Source: Chinchilla lanigera (lineage: Eukaryota > Chordata > Mammalia > Rodentia > Chinchillidae). From it: a stretch of 64,000 nt of DNA. The notes beneath the pieces were generated by a model. It searched no databases, was not told the origin of the DNA, and saw nothing but the letters and a program-made list of their open reading frames with translations. This document shows, piece after piece, positions 35,975-46,530 of the stretch. Both the position numbers and the translations under genes were made by a program. The DNA lies in assembly GCF_000276665.1 (NCBI RefSeq), contig NW_004955487.1, positions 2,997,103 through 3,061,102 of the forward strand, in the 5' to 3' direction. Within the stretch, counting starts at the first letter, position 1; every line of letters starts with the position of its first letter.

Positions 35975-36165
35975 TGAGCAGGGTGTTGTGCTTGACAGCT
36001 ACAATCACAGCACTCTAGGAGGCTGAGGCAAGAGGATCATAAATTCAAGCCCAGTTTAGGCAAAACCCTGTTCCAAAGTATAAATAAATAAATAAATAAA
36101 TACTGGGATATAGCTCAGTGCAGAGGGCCCCGGGGTCAATACCAGTAGCATACACACAAACAATG
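35975..36165 (+). mobile_element. B1-dID composite SINE, plus strand
   Basis: The B1 half has GAGCAGGGTGTTGTGCTTGA, AGGAGGCTGAGGCAAGAGGA and AACCCTGTTCCAAAGTATAA. The linker is (AAAT)5 (36081-36101). The dID half is ACTGGGATATAGCTCAGTGC, then CCCGGGGTCAATACCAGTAG. Both halves are readable, so this is the clearest example of the composite in the window. Confidence 0.88.
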
Positions 36166-36389
36166 AAGGACATAGTTAAAAGATTTGTCCTACCTGGTGT
36201 CAAGATGCATGATCTAGCTATGTAGTCAAGTCACTGTGCCACAGCTTTCACTTCAAACTTCCAATTTCCAGAATTATGACAGAATAAATTTGTGCTGTTC
36301 AAGCCACCAAATTTGTGGTACCGTGTTACGGGAACCCTTGCACACTAACCATGTCGTCCATCTGATAAATGGTTCTTATGTAGAACATT

Positions 36390-37050
36390 TCAGCAAGGTT
36401 TAGGAGTCACTAAAAAGCAGATGAGTCCTCAAAATGAAAAATGGCCAAGACATGTAGTGAACAGTTAGCAACAAAGACAAAAATGATAAGAACATGTGAT
36501 TCACATTGCTAGCTTGGGGCAAATGTAAATTGAAACCATGAGAAGCTACCTCAGTTGTCTTACTGGCAAAGACAGACAGTAGCAAGTGTTGGCAAGGAGA
36601 AACTGGAAGCAGAAAGATTCTAATGGAATGCAAAGCAGTTTAGTTACCTTAGAGACCATTTCTTAAATTCAAAAGAATCATAACACATGTCATAGCAAGT
36701 CTCCTTTACGAGTCTACTGAGTAAAATCAATGCTCACCAAAAGACAAGTACACAAATATTCATAGCAGCATTATTCATCAGGCTAAAGAGTAGCCAGCAT
36801 ACACATGTTCATCAAGTAGTGAGAAGATAAACAAAATATGGTTTAGCCCACACTGCAGAATACAATTCAACATTAAAAACTGGTGGAGGACTAACACATA
36901 CTGCATCATGAATGAGTGTCAGGAACATTACCCTAAACGAAAAAAGCCAGTTGCAAAAGACCCTATGCTGTCCAATTCCATTGGTAGGAATTATCCAGGG
37001 AAGGAGAGTAGAAAGAAGGTAAAACAAGGGCATAGAATATAGTTGAGAGA
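36390..37050 (+). mobile_element. Old L1 (L1M) ORF2 3' end and 3' UTR, plus strand
   Basis: GGGGCAAATGTAAATTGAAA, GAAGCTACCTCAGTTGTCTT, AATATTCATAGCAGCATTAT, GATAAACAAAATATGGTTTA, GAATGAGTGTCAGGAACATT and AGCCAGTTGCAAAAGACCCT follow the L1 order exactly. This is the L1M type shared by all placental mammals. Confidence 0.85.
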
Positions 37051-37164
37051 GTGTTTGAAGTGCAATACTTTCAAATCTAAGCTAAGTACCAAGACCTTGA
37101 AGTCAGCAAGGGCTTTATAAATAAGATGTCATCAAACAATACTGTGATTGCTTAAGTTAGAAAG

Positions 37165-37445
37165 AATGGATTTCACTAAAATACACATTGCCCTTAATCC
37201 CTCTCACAATACTCCTTCACACTTGGAAGGCCTCTTTCATGAGTATCTTCAGCTGTGCTGTCCTGGCAGCCTCAGTGTCCTGAATCAGTTCAGTACATCC
37301 CCCTTTCATGGTCATACTGACTTCAGGGAAAAGTCAGTTGCTACAAGCTGTCCAATTCAGTAAACAATGTGGATGAAGACACACGATGATGTTTTAAGGA
37401 GCCTCTCTATCCATCGGATGGCACTGGGCAGCAGTATTTCAGGCT
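37165..37445 (-). mobile_element. Mariner transposase fragment B
   Basis: CTTTCATGAGTATCTTCAGC, TGTGCTGTCCTGGCAGCCTC, AGTGTCCTGAATCAGTTCAG and CCTTTCATGGTCATACTGAC align with fragments A and C. TCCATCGGATGGCACTGGGC at about 37411 matches CATTGGATGGCACTCAACAG of fragment C. It is truncated earlier than A and C on the right and carries no readable frame. Confidence 0.6.
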
Positions 37446-38451
37446 CTGACTAGTTCTAAGATGTAGCCACTGGACAGACGTAGGTATGAAGATAAACTAT
37501 AGAAGTCCTGGTTCTGGGAGGTGTGGAAGTCAAAAGAGCACAGAGTGAAGCAGTGCTTTGGGGAAACTAGAATATATCAAATGCCTGAGTCATGACTTCT
37601 GGATTTAAACCTCTGATTTCTTTCCTTGTAGCCACTCTTCGACCTGAAGCATTCTATGATTTTGCTCTGATTTATGGTTGAGTACCACTTTGATAGCATG
37701 ACTGACCAACTAGCTGGTCTTTATCTCCTGTTCTGAAACGGGCTCTGGGCACAGACTGAGCCCTTAATCCTATACCCTGGTTCCACTGTAAGAAGGCGCT
37801 CTTCTGTGCTACCTTCCCCTAACTTTTTTCCAGGTATGCCCTGCGTCTTCTGGCTGATGTGAGTCCTGCTGGGATTTCTGATTTTGGTTTTTGCATCTGG
37901 CTGTGGAGATAAGTGACACCCAAAGTTTGACTGCAAGCTTTAATAGAAATTCCAGGTGACTATTATTTTCAGGTAAATGCATGGAGAATTTGTCTGTTCA
38001 ATTCTCTTTCTGCACATTTTTCTTTCTGCTTGGAATTGGCTGTCTATTACACATAAGTAAACAGAAGTATCTACAATATGCCAGAGCGATTTCCCACTGC
38101 ACAAAACAGTGCTCATTTTTTTATATGTGTTAGACTTCATTTTAATGCTCTCTAAATTATAGTCTACAGCAAAATTGCACAACAAGACATTTTTCTGAAG
38201 AAGACCTACAATACTTACAAACTCACCAGGCAAAGAATACTGATTCTTCAATAATTTAGATTCTTGTATTGATTTAAAATAAATATTGGGATAGTAATAG
38301 AGAAGCACAAACTCATGAAGTGTGTTTGTATGGCTAATGGGGAATCATTTACATGAATTTTCTTTGATAACATATGATATAAAGAGTCTGCCTTTTGTTA
38401 TCAGTTTATGTTAGGTGCAATGCATACATTTCTAAGAGTAGAGTTTGCAGA
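37446..38451. other. Unassigned intergenic DNA
   Basis: No repeat or gene recognised. The 122-codon minus-strand ORF at 37940-38308 has no visible domain. Confidence 0.35.
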
Positions 38452-38551
38452 NNNNNNNNNNNNNNNNNNNNNNNNNNNNNNNNNNNNNNNNNNNNNNNNN
38501 NNNNNNNNNNNNNNNNNNNNNNNNNNNNNNNNNNNNNNNNNNNNNNNNNNN
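38452..38551. other. Assembly gap (100 N), probably spurious
   Basis: The 49 bases before the gap (38403-38451) are identical to the 49 bases after it (38552-38600). The two contigs therefore overlap, and the real distance is likely zero or negative. The ORFs drawn across it are artefacts. Confidence 0.97.
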
Positions 38552-38714
38552 AGTTTATGTTAGGTGCAATGCATACATTTCTAAGAGTAGAGTTTGCAGA
38601 ATTTCTTTGTGGCAGGCCTTGCACCAGATTCCTCAGCCTGTGTTTATGGAAATCAGAGAAGTATAGGACTGCAGAGAGCAAAGAAGGACTGCATTTATTT
38701 CCTCTTCCATGTAT

Positions 38715-39010
38715 GTTCAGGAATTGTTAGAATGTGGTCCCCAATGGTTTGTGGGCTTAAAGTGTGGCCTCCAGAGTGGCAGCATTTGAAGATCATATAG
38801 ATTCTATGAAGTGAGGCCCAGTAGAAGGTGACTAAGTCTCAGAATGATGAACGGAGTTCTCCTGGGACCCAGGCTCCTCAAAGAGTAGGTTGCTACCCAT
38901 AGAGTGAGCTGGCCCTAAGTCTGTCTAGCTTTCTGATCACTCTGTGGCCTGTACCCCTGCCTTTCCCTCGTTGTGATATAGCTAAAAGGTTAGCGCATGA
39001 CAGCACCACA
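38715..39010 (+). mobile_element. MaLR-type LTR, plus strand
   Basis: GTTAGAATGTGGTCCCCAAT, AGTGGCAGCATTTGAAGATC, GAGGCCCAGTAGAAGGTGAC, GGAGTTCTCCTGGGACCCAG, TGATCACTCTGTGGCCTG. The order (gtggtccccaa, gaggcc-agt-ggaggt, gcat-cct) is that of MST/MT LTRs. The 3' polyadenylation end is missing. Confidence 0.55.
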
Positions 39011-39189
39011 CTCTTAAATCTGCACTAATTCTGTGCTAGACACATACCTAAGTACTTACACACAGTGAGGACTAGACATATTTCCCTGTTTGTCCGACTC
39101 TCAGAAGCAATTCTAGGAGAAGATCTCCGAGATACCTGCCATGCTCGTACAAACGCAGTCGGGGTGCTGGCATGAGTGCAAATGTGTGT

Positions 39190-39560
39190 TCGCTTCTCTT
39201 GGTTAATGGTAACAAATGACCATCAGTGAGGTAACTTAAAAACACAGAAATGCGTTGTTGCACAGTTCTGGAGGCCGGAAGTCTGTGCATAAGTTGATAA
39301 CTAAGTATCATTCCTCTGAAAGCCACTGCGGAGCATGCTTTCTTGTCACTTCCGGCTTCTGGAGGGTTCAAGCTTTCCTTGGCTCATGGGGAATTTCCTA
39401 AATCTCCACCTCTATTTTCAGATGGTCTTTTTTTTTCCCTCCTGTCTCTGTGTCTCCTATCTCCCAGTCTTCTTTTTCAGAAGGACACTGGTCATTGATA
39501 TCAGGGCCAACTCTGAGTTCAATATCAAACCAACTTCATATCTTTTTTTTTTAAAGAGGG
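39190..39560 (-). mobile_element. MLT1-like MaLR LTR, minus strand
   Basis: In reverse: GAGGTAACTTAAAAACACAG, TGCACAGTTCTGGAGGCCGG, AAGTCTGTGCATAAGTTG, TCACTTCCGGCTTCTGGAGG, TTTCAGAAGGACACTGGTCA and TTGATATCAGGGCCAACTCT. The ggtaacttaaa-cagaaat and cacagttctggaggc-ggaagt blocks are diagnostic of MLT1-type LTRs. Confidence 0.7.
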
Positions 39561-39930
39561 AAAAAACCCACAGAATCTTTGTAACTTCATTTAGAAAAAG
39601 AAAGGGAGAGATACAGCAGGTATCTAAATAAAGTTACACTCAAATGTTCTGCAAGTTGTGACAAAGATATTATTTAGGGGACAATTCTACCTATAAAATG
39701 TATATATTTATATCTATGTACATATAGAGAAATTCACAAATTTATAGTTTCAATGGCTTTCCTGACAAAAAAATAAATAGAACCCTTATGTTGGGACACT
39801 GGGGAGTTTATTTAAGAGACACCTACTTATAAAAGCCTTCGTAGGACATGAGAAAGCAGGACAGGATAGGGGGAAACCTTGGTGGTCAAAAGGCAGAAGA
39901 AATAACATTGTAAGTAGAACCGAGGAGGTA

Positions 39931-40135
39931 GATGCCAGGTATGGTGATACATACCTATAATCCCAGCACTCAGGAGGCTGAAGCAGAATGGTCACCAAAA
40001 GTTTGAGTCTAGCCTGGTCTACATAGTGAGTTCAAGGGAAGCCTGAACTACATAGCAAGACCCTGTCTCTAAACAAAACAAACAAGCAAAAAATAACAAA
40101 ACAAACAAACAAAGCAAAAAAAGCAAACAAAGAAG
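39931..40135 (+). mobile_element. B1 SINE with internal duplication, plus strand
   Basis: GATGCCAGGTATGGTGATAC, CAGCACTCAGGAGGCTGAAG, TAGCCTGGTCTACATAGTGA, AAGCCTGAACTACATAGCAA, then GACCCTGTCTCTAAAC and an (AAAC)n-rich tail. The paired CTACATAG blocks are the B1 duplication. It is the best-preserved full-length B1 here. Confidence 0.9.
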
Positions 40136-42237
40136 ATCTGAGGAGGAAGAAGTGGTTTAAAGAAAAGATGGCCCTAAGAGGAAATGCTTTCTTTGGCCAA
40201 GGAAGACACCTTCAGGTTCCAGCAATTCTCTTCTATGAGAGATCAGTATTTTAAAATGTCCATAAAGCAGAATAAGACAAGAGAATCCATAACAGGACCT
40301 TTCTGACTTCAGTTAGCAAGATGTCAAGAGTAACTCTTTTTCTTAACAGGCCTAGAAATGGAAGATGAGAAAGATAGTAAAGTTTACTAGATCCTGCTCA
40401 TATTGCAAAGGGATCTAAAAACAATTCCTCAGAATAATATTTGGATTTTAATTTCCTCTCCTAAGTTTTACAATACAGGTTTCAAGAGTACTCTTTGCTC
40501 CAAAATATCTGTAGAGGCAACATGCTAAGTAAACATTGATAGTGGATAAAATTGAGGTCAACTCTAAATTACAGAACAGAAATTAAATATGTCTCATAAT
40601 AAAGTTGAGTTTTTATAAATATGTTGGCTAACGAAGGTGGCATGTGTATCTGGCTGTATTTCATTCTGGCTTCTTTGAATTTTGCTAGTACAAGCTCATG
40701 ATTTATTGTGCTGCACATATCTGGTGAAATTGCTGATTATTATAACTTGTATATTCTGTCACCAAACATAATACATGTTAAACAGATGTAATTCCGTAGA
40801 GGAGTGCCAAAATCAGCCCTTCCTCGTGTCATAACTTATTTTTTTTTTCTACGCAGAAGACACACTTAACTTTTTCCACTGGGCCTCAGATTAATTAATT
40901 TATTTTAATTACACTTTGCTTGTCTCTCCCATAAATAAAAAGATCGAGTTTCAGTGACTCAGATCATCTATTCACACTGAGATTTACCACATAATAAAAG
41001 CATACTCAGGACCAAAATCTTACAGAGCTAACGCATTTTTCTCTTTGCCCATTGCAATATCCCACTGCAATCTCTAGGCATCCAAGGGTCATCTTTACTT
41101 TCTGGGTTCTGAGTCACATTGGTTCTAAAACTAAACATACAAGGTCAGCTGGGTGTGATTTCTGACTGGTAATGCTGAGACCCGAACCTGGGTCAAAATG
41201 AACAGAAGCTCATAACGTACATGTGCAAACTGAGTAGCTGGCTTATATCAGCTCATGCTGCTATTACAATAACACCATGGCTTGGGCATGTTGAGTAAAT
41301 GTAGATCCTGGGTTAAGTTCAAAATGAACATATTCTATATTACACTGCATGCTTTGGGGAAATTTTCATTAAAAATTTCAAAAGAATCCCAATTAATTGT
41401 ACATAAAATTCACTTCCTTCCAAGGAACGTATAAATAAATGCTTGTGGCTTTCACACCTAAGAAACATTGTCTCACACAACCTATATGATCCACCTAGGA
41501 CAGTAAATTGGAACTAACTTTCCAAGTGTTGGAATCTGAGGTTGGGAGGTCAAAGTGAAGATGAACAGAAAGATACACTGAACATTCTTAAGGATTTCTG
41601 AAATGAAAGTAGGAATGAATGGCCAATATTCATTGCTCCGCTAAGCTTGGAAAGTCTGGTTTTGAGGGTCATAGTGACTCTGTTTCAATTGCAACATATT
41701 ACAAACCCATGAAAAGCACTACCTAGAGACTCAATCCTGAGAAAGGAATTTTCAACACCCATAATAAAAGGGAAATTAAAAAGTAATAATTAACATTCAC
41801 AACATCCCCTCTCTGATATTTATATTCATGTGTTTATTTGTAATTGCAAGTGTGATTTTATTGAGTTCTTATCAATTTACTTTGTTCATTTCATGTTTCT
41901 TTGTGAAGCACATATTGAATGTCTACTATTCACACATTCTTCATACTCCTGTGGAAGGCATTTCACTCATGTGGAAAGATATTTGCAACCTGCTCACCAA
42001 TTAAACAGTGTTGCCTATCTCAAAGTCTCCCACACAATCCTGTACCATGTACCCTACAGTGACACTTTTATTGGAAATTTATTGTAGACATTAAAAAAAA
42101 TCTTTGATGTATGATTTCCATTAAAAATGGAAAGCTGTTGGGGAATTCATTCATTCCTGTCACTATTTTAAATTAGTATATATCTGTGAGATACAATTAA
42201 TATTTCCCTGTGGGGAACTGATATATATCATCTTGAT
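40136..42237. other. Unassigned AT-rich intergenic DNA
   Basis: No repeat or gene recognised. It includes a poly-T stretch near 40840. ORFs are short. Confidence 0.35.
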
Positions 42238-42650
42238 CTTTTTTTTTATTTTAAACAGAATAAAAATAATAAAAAAAGAAATGATGCAGAATTTCAAAAT
42301 ACAAGATGATTGGAATTCAACAATGGTTGTTATATTGCATATTGCAATATATACTTCTTCAAAGTAGTTGTTCAGATTACCAGATATAAGCATGTAAAAT
42401 TACTCCAAAAATTTAAGACTTGACTCTTCCTTTCAATAAACCAATAGAAATTAGTAGTACAATTATCTTAGCTGTCTTATATATACATTCCCCCTTCCTT
42501 CTTTCTTCTGTCCTTTCCCTCATCCCAGTTGTTCTTTCTGCTTGAGCACTTTCTTTCCCTTTTACAATATCTACTATACCTCATTAACTTCCATTTCTCC
42601 TCTCCAATGTCCACTCTCTCCAATCCCTGGTTCCCTTCCCATCCTCACAT
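42238..42650 (-). mobile_element. L1 3' UTR, minus strand (fragment 4)
   Basis: The longest of the L1 3' ends: TTTTTTTATTTTAAACAGAA, GGAATTCAACAATGGTTGTT, ACTTCTTCAAAGTAGTTGTT, ATTAGTAGTACAATTATCTT, then CTTTCCCTCATCCCAGTTGT and TCTTTCTGCTTGAGCACTTT. Each block matches the reverse complement of the resident L1 between about 7600 and 7200. Poly-T at the left end is the retrotransposition tail. Confidence 0.82.
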
Positions 42651-42744
42651 ACCATGTTACTACTTAAATCCACAGACCAAAACTTCAGACAAAATGGGGA
42701 AACATGTGGGGAACAGTATTCATCTCCACCTCACTGTTTTTCCT

Positions 42745-43018
42745 TTTTTCAGTAGTGGAGTTTGAGCACAGTGCCTTCGCAGTGAACTATATTTCCAGCC
42801 CTTTTCATGGTCAGTTTTAAAACAGGACCATGAATCATTCCCCACAAGATCTTACTCATAAGAAGCTTAGGAACTTTATTTGTGATATTCCAGGGCATCA
42901 AACAGGACCATGCTAAGTAGCCCAGAAAAGACTTGAACTTCTGATCATCTGGTTTATCCTGCCCAAGTGCTGGGATTAAAGGTGTGTGCCCTCTCACCCA
43001 GTTGAATGTATCTTTTCC
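42745..43018 (-). mobile_element. B1-dID SINE, minus strand, with an 80-bp internal insertion
   Basis: The dID half (TATATTTCCAGCCC, 42788) and the B1 half (AAGTAGCCCAGAAAAGACTT, GCCCAAGTGCTGGGATTAAA) are in the right reversed order. Between them at 42833-42912 lies extra sequence not belonging to any SINE. It is flanked by two copies of AAACAGGACCATG (42820-42832 and 42900-42912). Confidence 0.8.
42834..42902 (-). repeat. 69-bp inverted duplication, arm 1 (inserted copy)
   Basis: Reverse complement of 43290-43358 with two mismatches in 69 bp by eye. It lies inside the SINE above and between two 13-bp direct repeats, which identifies this arm as the inserted copy. Confidence 0.9.
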
Positions 43019-43289
43019 CATTGTCTAAACTAGCTTCATGGGAGAGCTCTTGCTCCTCACAATCAGTCCCTGGAGGACCCTGCCTGTCTTGCTCAGAGCC
43101 AGGGTGTTGAGGTAAACTGAAAATAGTCACTTTTCACTTTTGCTTTGTTTTAAGACAGGGCCAAAGGAGAGATCAAGACCTTGGGTCAGGGAATGGGCTT
43201 GGGTCTGATTTTAAATATCATTGGCCCACTGAGAGAGTACGACTCTTATTTTACTGCTTTATTGGTTGAATAGGTAGAAACCCTCTTGA

Positions 43290-43358
43290 TTTGATGCCCT
43301 GGAATATCACAAATAAAGTTCCTAAGCTTCTTATAAGTAAGATCTTGTAGGGAATGAT
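43290..43358 (+). repeat. 69-bp inverted duplication, arm 2 (likely donor)
   Basis: Starts TTTGATGCCCTGGAATATCA and ends CTTGTAGGGAATGAT. It sits in sequence I cannot assign to a repeat, has no flanking direct repeat and no A-tail, so it is the probable source of arm 1. Confidence 0.85.
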
Positions 43359-44012
43359 GCAAATCTCTTATTGAACTTGTAAATTATTCATTTTTATTAA
43401 TATGTTAATTAAATATTTGCTGTTAAAAAGGTATAAATATCTTTCATTGCTGAAAGTAATTAGAATAAGTAATTACTTAAACATTATGATTCTGATGCTA
43501 AATACTTACTGCAAGAAAAAATAAAGAGAAGATAGAAAAATATTCTTGATATAATTTCAACTGTTGAACCAAATGACAATATTTTCTATTGTTTACATAA
43601 ATATATACATATGCTTTGCAAGACTTTAATACTTGTTTCTTTTTGGACGATTCATCTAATTTTTCATTTCACTGACAACCTAGAACTATAATTGTGTTCC
43701 CTCAAGCTTCTTTTTTAGAAGGAAAATATAAACTTTTTTTAGCATGTAATGGTGTATGATTTATTTTGACATCTATTCAACAATTAATTTCTAAATGGCT
43801 GTTTTTACTGTATGTCATACAAAATGCTAAGAAAATCATGTGGAAGGAGGTTTCAAAGTGACCTACATCATTTGCAGATCACTAAGGGACGTTACTGGGA
43901 TCACTAGCATACAGAATCCTATGCATCCCTGTAGGTAATAACGTTTAAATAGCATATCAAGTTCAATTAGTTATTTAAAAAACCTTTAGTGCACCTTGTA
44001 ATATCTATACAA
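43359..44012. other. Unassigned AT-rich intergenic DNA
   Basis: Nothing recognised. Confidence 0.35.
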
Positions 44013-44400
44013 TAATGTTTACTCTTTGCCACTCATTCCCCCTTCAAAATACCCTCTTAATCCCAACACATACACTTTGAACACATTCGTTTCATTTTTC
44101 TTGACTCTTTCTGCAGCAACTCCAGAGTCCTCTTTCCGGACTGTCTTTAGTTGTGCTGTTCTGGCCTCCTCAGCATCCTGAATCAGTTCAAAATGTGTCC
44201 CTTTCACAGTCATTTTAACTTTGGGGAGAATGAAGAAGTCATACAGGGCCAGATGTGGTGAACAAGGTGGATAGGACATATCATTATATTTTTACTAGCC
44301 TACCTTTCCATTGGATTCCTTTCCATTGGATGGCACTCAACAGCAGAAATCACAGTATTTTTATCACACTTATATGTAATGTAGTAAATGCCAATAAAAC
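44013..44400 (-). mobile_element. Mariner transposase fragment C, longest open copy
   Basis: The minus-strand ORF 44019-44279 (86 codons) reads YPPCSPHLALYDFF, PKVKMTVKGTHFE, IQDAEEARTAQLKT and ends RGYFEGG. This is the C-terminal end of a mariner-type transposase, including the YSPDLAP-like block that follows the second catalytic Asp. The catalytic first two Asp residues are absent. Upstream on the minus strand, AVECHPMER and KCDKNTV are shared with fragment A (in another frame). A 16-bp tandem duplication (CCTTTCCATTGGAT twice, about 44308-44338) breaks it. No terminal inverted repeat is seen. Confidence 0.8.
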
Positions 44401-44708
44401 AAGAAATAAATACTCCATTTGATCTAAATCTTCCAGTGTGTGTGTGATGAGACACGATAGCCAGAATTAAGGCTCCATGAATATAATGTGTGTAAGGGTA
44501 GCACAAGTGGTGGAAATCCTCAAGCCTGGGTAATTGATGATTCTGCAGAACCTATGAGCAGCAGTTTGTCGATGTGGATGGTTCTTTACCATGCATATTT
44601 TGAGGTAAGGATAAAAGCATCTTCAAATTCAAATGCAAGAGCTGTAGTAACTTTTCTGGGTCAGGATAAAAAGTTACTTAGTACCTTGAAGTATTACATA
44701 CCTTAGTG

Positions 44709-44936
44709 TACTGGTCTCTCTTTCTCTATCTCTCTATCTCTGTCTCTCTGTCTCTGTTGCTCTCTGTCTCTCTCTGTCTCTCTATCTCTCTGTCTCTTTC
44801 TGTCTCTGGCACTTTCTGTCAATCTCTGTCTCTCTCTCACTGTCTCTCTGTGTCTCTGTCTCCGTGTCAGTCTCTCCTCCTCCACCTCCTCCTTTTCCTC
44901 CTCCTTTTCCTCCTCCTTTTCCTCCTCCTTTCATAT
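44709..44936 (+). repeat. Pyrimidine tract: (TCTCTG)n and (CTCCTT)n
   Basis: About 170 bp of CTCTCTGTCTCT-type repeats followed by about 60 bp of TCCTCCTTTTCC repeats. The plus strand is nearly free of purines other than G. The ORFs through it (rich in Ser/Leu or Arg/Glu) are repeat artefacts. Confidence 0.9.
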
Positions 44937-45944
44937 CACACGTTGACTTGTTGGGAATTTACCATGGCTAGACTAAGTTCTTCAGCAATCTTCTCTGACC
45001 CTGTGACACTAGTCAAATCGTTCCTACTTCCTCTCTCTGTTCCATCTTCCTTCTCTGTAGAAGAGCCAGAGATACTAACACTCTACCATCTTTCTGAACC
45101 TTATATGAGATGATGAAATTTAAGGGTCCAATATATTACCTACCTGTGAAAGCTGGTTTTCCTCCCATCTTCATATTCTTACTGAGTAAAAAAACTATCA
45201 GTGATGTTTAAACCATCTCACTAATTGTATTTGAGCAAGAATCAAATAATCTATCATTAGTATTATTTTATTAAGAAAAAATAATAATTGTTGAACAGCA
45301 TTACCAAGTTAGCTTAAGAAAAAAACAAGTCAAGAGCAGAAAAGAGCTTCTAAGAGTGTATACATTTTTCTCCAGGGGAAGAAGTTAATAAATCACTGAA
45401 AGGGAATCCCCCACTGAAAATGCTAGAAAAAGGTATAAAAGAAAAGCTGTGAGATGCACTTGAAAGATACTTTCTTGAGATTACCTGCCTGCTATAATAT
45501 TGTTGGTAAAATATTATGGTAAAACTCTTGTGAATTTCTACTTTTTTTTTTAAAGCAAAGCCTGCCAAGTACTACATGAGCTGATGGAGATAAATGGTCA
45601 GAGCTGCAGGAAACATCTTTGGACATAAAGGGTGCTCAGAAAATCACATCTGAGAGTTTATACATAAGCAGAAATGACAACAGTCATTTATAAAGGAATA
45701 TGTAGTCCTCTGTGTTTTCACAGTTCCTTTGCCGTTTACCTCCTTAACCCACAATCTAAGAACAGATGCTGTTGAAGAGGAATCTTGAAATGCTTAAACC
45801 CAAAGGGGAAAAAAAAACAATAGCTGTACATGATTACCTGAAAAATTCAAATGGAGCCATTTATCTGCAACTATCTACTTTTTCTGATGGCAGAGGGGGT
45901 TGGGGCACATAACATGCATTCTTCACCTGATTATGCCCTTTTGA
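44937..45944. other. Unassigned intergenic DNA
   Basis: Nothing recognised. Confidence 0.35.
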
Positions 45945-46075
45945 CTCTCAGAGTGTGGGTTGTGGACTATGCACATCAGCATCCTCTAGGAAGTAATGAA
46001 AAGTACGTTTTTGACTCACCCCAAAGTGACTGGATCAGAACATGTTGGGGTTACTGTGCGAACAATCCCTCTAGG
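45945..46075 (+). mobile_element. MER5-like hAT-Charlie MITE
   Basis: TCTCAGAGTGTGGGTTGTGG, ACTATGCACATCAGCATCCT, CTAGGAAGTAATGAAAAGTA and CACCCCAAAGTGACTGGATC, followed by AGAACATGTTGGGG. This is the MER5A order (tctcaaagtgtggtcc, cagcatcagcatcacct, ccaccc-agac-tactgaatcagaa). It is an old element of placental mammals. Confidence 0.7.
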
Positions 46076-46210
46076 GGGTTCTAGTATTCGTTTGTCTTTA
46101 GAAACACCTCAAAATTGGGGTCACCCCAATTTCTTTCACATAACACGACTGAGGGAACCAGCAGCCAAAAATTATATGATGTTATTATGGACACCCTTAT
46201 TTGCTCCCTT

Positions 46211-46530
46211 TTTTCCTTCCTTCCTTCCTTCCTTCCTTCCTTCCTTCCTTCCTTCCTTCCTTCCCTCTTTCCTTCCCTCTTTCCTTCCATTTTTCCTTCC
46301 TTCATTATTTCCTTCCTTCCTTCCATTTACTTTTGTATCACTGGGTAGTGAGCCCAAGACATCTACACTGAGGGACATCCTGATTTGTACATTGTTGTTG
46401 TTGTTATATTTTAGTTTGAGACAGGGTATCACTAAGTCACCAAGCTGCCTGTGATGGATTCAGATTTGTGACTGTCTTACCTCAGCCTTCCAGAGTGCTG
46501 GGATTACAGGTGTGTGCCACCATACCCATC
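46211..46530 (-). mobile_element. B1-dID SINE with (TTCC)n tail, minus strand
   Basis: The (TTCC)n tract at 46211-46324 is the expanded tail. The dID half follows (TTTTGTATCACTGGGTAGTG, GAGGGACATCCTGATTTGTA), then (TTG)n linker and the reversed B1 half (GTTTGAGACAGGGTATCACT, CAGAGTGCTGGGATTACAGG). The ORFs of 77-152 codons crossing it are repeat artefacts. Confidence 0.85.

Noticed and set aside
38395..38730. ORFs spanning the N run
   Set aside because: The N gap is spurious and both sides are the same 49 bases.
42749..43021. 90-codon minus-strand ORF
   Set aside because: It is translation of the reversed B1-dID and the 80-bp insertion.
44703..45113. Opposed ORFs of 60 (Arg/Glu-rich) and 135 codons (Ser/Leu-rich)
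   Set aside because: Most of both lies in the simple pyrimidine repeat, with no domain outside it.
45996..46454. ORF of 152 codons, the longest outside L1 apart from 50923-51390
   Set aside because: It crosses the MER5-like element, the (TTCC)n tract and the reversed SINE, and the middle is FLPS repeats.
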